The notes under the pieces: model-generated | Databases searched by the model: none | What the model was told of the DNA's origin: nothing | The model's input: only the letters and a program-made list of their open reading frames with translations | DNA from: Christiangramia lutea | GTDB taxonomy: Bacteria; Bacteroidota; Bacteroidia; Flavobacteriales; Flavobacteriaceae | NCBI RefSeq assembly: GCF_022489035.1 | Contig: NZ_JAKVTV010000001.1 | Coordinates: 124,001 to 188,000, forward strand | DNA length: 64,000 bases | Direction: 5' to 3' | Part shown: positions 62,501-64,000 of the stretch, piece after piece | Layout: every line of letters begins with the position of its first letter | Numbering within the stretch: the first letter of the stretch is position 1 | Program-made: the position numbers and the translations under genes

Positions 62501-64000
62501 GCGGGAACTTTCGATTATACAGTGACCACCATTGGAAATTGTAATTCCACTTCACAAACGGGAACAATTACAGTAAAACCAGACCCAACTATAGATACTC
62601 CGGTCAATGTGGACCAGGAAGTTTGTATCAATGCAGCAATCGACAATATTCAGTTCAACATTTCTGAACCTGCTACCGGAGCTAACGTAACCGGCTTACC
62701 AGCAGGCTTAACCGGGAACTTTAACAACGGGGTATATACAATCTCAGGTTCTCCATCTGAAGATGGTGAATTTATTTACGAAGTGGTTACCACAGGTGGA
62801 TGTGAGCAGGTTAGCTCAGGAGGAACTATAACCGTAATACCAGACCCAACAGCCACCATAGTATATCCGGGAAGTATTTGTACTTCGATAACTGGTAGTG
62901 TAAATGTTACCCTGGATGGTACTGGAGACTATCAGGGCGGAACTTTTTCAGCAACTCCGAATGGTCTTACCATAAGCCCGAGTTCGGGAGCGATCACTCC
63001 TGGGTCTAGCACACCAGGTGAATATACTATTACTTATACCGGTCCAGACATCTGTGAACCGGCTATAGCAACTGCTGAAGTAACTATAAATGCAGTACCT
63101 TACGCAGAACTATCCTATGAAGATCCATTCTGCACATCAGATGAGAACCTTCAAAACCCTATATTTACTAATGGGGTTGGTGATTATGAAAATGGTGTAT
63201 TTTCTTCTTCCGAACCAGGAGGACTTGAGTTAGATCCTGTTAACGGAATCATTTACGCCAAAACCAGCAGCCCTGGAACCTATGATGTTTTCTACACCAT
63301 AGCAGCAGATCCCGATGGAACAGGATGCGGTGAGGTTATATTACAAACTGAAGTAGTAATAACTCAAAGTCCGCAGGTAATTATCTCCTATCCAGAAACC
63401 ATTTGCTCTACAGAAACTGTTGGAGTAACAATTAATGGAGAAGCTGGAAACTGGGAAAACGGTACATTTTCTGGAACTAATGGATTGGCTATAGACTCTG
63501 ATGGAAATATAGATGCAACTTCGAGTTCGCCAGGCCCTCATACTATAACTTACACCATAGAATCTGCTTCCGGCTGCGAAGAGGTAATTTCAACGGCCGA
63601 TATTATTATAAAAGAAACCCCTGTGATTACAACAAATCCGGTAAATACGGGCACCTGCTCAAACAGTCCGGCAGAATTTGAGGTGATCGCAACCGGGGAT
63701 GATCTTAATTACCAATGGTATAAAATTGTGGGAGGAACTCCAGAGGCGATCCCTGGAGAAGATGAAGCCGTTTTATATTTCTCAAACGCAACGTCAGTAG
63801 ATGCAGCAGAATATTATGTAGTAGTTTCTGGGGATGACGCCTGTACTGAAGCTACATCGGAAACGGTTACCCTGAATGTAGACGAAGATATCGTAATTAC
63901 TGAACCTACAGAAGATATTACAATTTGTGAAGATGAGGAAGAGGAAATAACTTTTGTATTTATGGGGTATGCCAATGGTGCCCCACTAACCTTCGATTGG
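59510..64000 (+). CDS. giant secreted repeat protein (adhesin-like), partial
   Basis: An open frame of exactly 1497 codons runs from the ATG at 59510 to the window edge with no stop. A signal peptide (MVQKLHGKFLWFLFFLPALVWGQ) is followed by two repeat types. Type A (Ig/PKD-like, about 75-85 aa) has CxGTEVTFTA...PSYQW...LxDGxxVxVxxTSxExC and occurs five times. Type B (about 85 aa) has NKxQxVCxNxAI...FNI...GLPAGxxGxF...FTISGxP...FNYTVTTxGxC and also occurs five times. Each unit has Cys near its start and end, suggesting disulfide-bonded beta-sandwiches. It is low in Lys and rich in Ser/Thr/Gly/Asn, typical of surface adhesins of gliding flavobacteria. A C-terminal T9SS sorting or gliding-motility domain is expected beyond the window. 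Confidence 0.9.
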   Translation, partial: MVQKLHGKFLWFLFFLPALVWGQACPTSVPISANPGNNVCDGTEVTFTATSSGGTGTLSYQWQINSANQGSASSSNTFTPSSLSNGDKIRVIVTSSDDASCSRSSSQITMTINSLKTPTVNISSSPSTKCVGENVTFTAANTNAGSNPTYSWFVNGNATAAQTSSSNTFSTSGLPVGANSIRVVLSSSLTCVTSATAENTANITITDNASINTPGNKDQANVCISTPIDPIVFNIGGSGNGASVVGLPPGVSGNYSSGNFTISGSPSTTGTFNYTVTTSGSCESVAETGSITVLNNATISLSSSNNVQEVCQDEAIQAINYNIGETGTGANVTGLPAGISGNFSGGVFTISGSSSVTGTHNYSITATGTCGDSNTLNGSISINENLEPSVSITSSDADSTICAGTEVTFTANATNGGSSPSYQWQINGANAGTNNSSFTTSSLSDGDTVTVILTSDETCVTQSTVTSNTIAFTVNPNLTPSVTITASDSDICTGDTVDFSIDFIENQGTNPTYQWKLDGANVGGNSDTFSTSNLTDGQVVSLVITSSETCLATATATSNEVVTIVNPNLTPEITIVSNDADNIICSGSNITFNATPVYGGSNPSYQWYVDGSPVGSGGASFNTAGLTDGQTVKVLMTSDEECLALNTAESNEITVQVDNSITGITPAFDTTNPAHNSTAICPVTEVVYKVNPIPGARSYNWTYPSGWTVVSQNGNLITLKAGTNAQSGNISVTAVNNCGNSATLTESVSTGTVVLVDAGPDQNVCIGTNQVNLAGQIGGVITKSKDWSWSASVSGGSFSNGGNNLTGTYSLPNSIRNNGGTVTITITSIDPSGPCGPKTDSMVLTVVKNATISNPSNKNQSVCVDNSITNIDFNITDAGTGATVSGLPAGVNGSFNAGIFTVSGTPTEAGVFNYTVNTTGNCTGQQTSQSGTITVSPDHTISDPANKVQEICINTAIENILFTTNESVTDASVSGLPAGLSGVFASGTYTINGTATEAGTFDYTVTTIGNCNSTSQTGTITVKPDPTIDTPVNVDQEVCINAAIDNIQFNISEPATGANVTGLPAGLTGNFNNGVYTISGSPSEDGEFIYEVVTTGGCEQVSSGGTITVIPDPTATIVYPGSICTSITGSVNVTLDGTGDYQGGTFSATPNGLTISPSSGAITPGSSTPGEYTITYTGPDICEPAIATAEVTINAVPYAELSYEDPFCTSDENLQNPIFTNGVGDYENGVFSSSEPGGLELDPVNGIIYAKTSSPGTYDVFYTIAADPDGTGCGEVILQTEVVITQSPQVIISYPETICSTETVGVTINGEAGNWENGTFSGTNGLAIDSDGNIDATSSSPGPHTITYTIESASGCEEVISTADIIIKETPVITTNPVNTGTCSNSPAEFEVIATGDDLNYQWYKIVGGTPEAIPGEDEAVLYFSNATSVDAAEYYVVVSGDDACTEATSETVTLNVDEDIVITEPTEDITICEDEEEEITFVFMGYANGAPLTFDW

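Noticed and set aside
60000-64000. Short frames on other strands inside the giant repeat gene
   Set aside because: They are shadows of the continuous plus-strand frame and lack start signals or known domains.

Overview
The window is chromosomal DNA of a marine-type flavobacterium (Bacteroidota, family Flavobacteriaceae, probably near Gramella/Christiangramia; the genus is inference). The evidence is low-GC DNA, the Bacteroidota -7 promoter motif TAnnTTTG in front of several genes, a Na+-translocating NADH:quinone reductase operon, SusC/Oar-type TonB receptors, a type IX secretion plug protein, and families restricted to this phylum (DUF1599, BT_3928-like, DUF3667, DUF4293, DUF2461).

Layout. 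0.5-13.4 kb: Ca2+/Na+ antiporter, a BlaI/M56 sensor pair, apt, an Oar-like TonB receptor, DinB and RidA proteins, a frameshifted serine hydrolase and an S41 peptidase. 13.57-24.84 kb: an 11.3 kb integrated element inserted at the 3' end of tRNA-Arg(ACG) and bounded by a 16-bp direct repeat. It carries a DNA phosphorothioation operon (dndC, dndD, a dndE-ATPase fusion, a 4-TM membrane protein, dndB), a replication-protein-like gene, an excisionase-like HTH gene, a secreted protein of unknown function, and a tyrosine integrase split by an in-frame stop codon. 25-46 kb: housekeeping genes (clpS, prmA, tpiA, folP, cdaA, an MsbA-like exporter, truA, rho, tRNA-Gly, clpP, two L,D-transpeptidases, gpmI, map). 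46-54 kb: apbE, a small nqr-linked gene and nqrF-A, one functional module in which ApbE attaches FMN to NqrB and NqrC. 54-59 kb: T9SS plug protein, DUF3667, apaG, a TANGO2-like gene and pruA. 59.5 kb to the window end: the first 1497 codons of a giant secreted repeat protein that runs off the edge.

The most notable system is the phosphorothioation island. The modification genes are tightly coupled (TAATG junctions and short overlaps), DndE is fused to a HerA-like ATPase, and an uncharacterised 4-TM protein is embedded in the operon. No DndFGH, SspE or Pbe-type restriction partner lies in the element. The element appears locked in place by the integrase stop codon, yet it restored both the tRNA 3' end and a tRNA terminator on insertion. 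Smaller surprises are a tRNA-Gly pseudogene scar, REP-like palindromes, a long nested hairpin inside the element, and a NUMOD4/HNH protein overlapping map.
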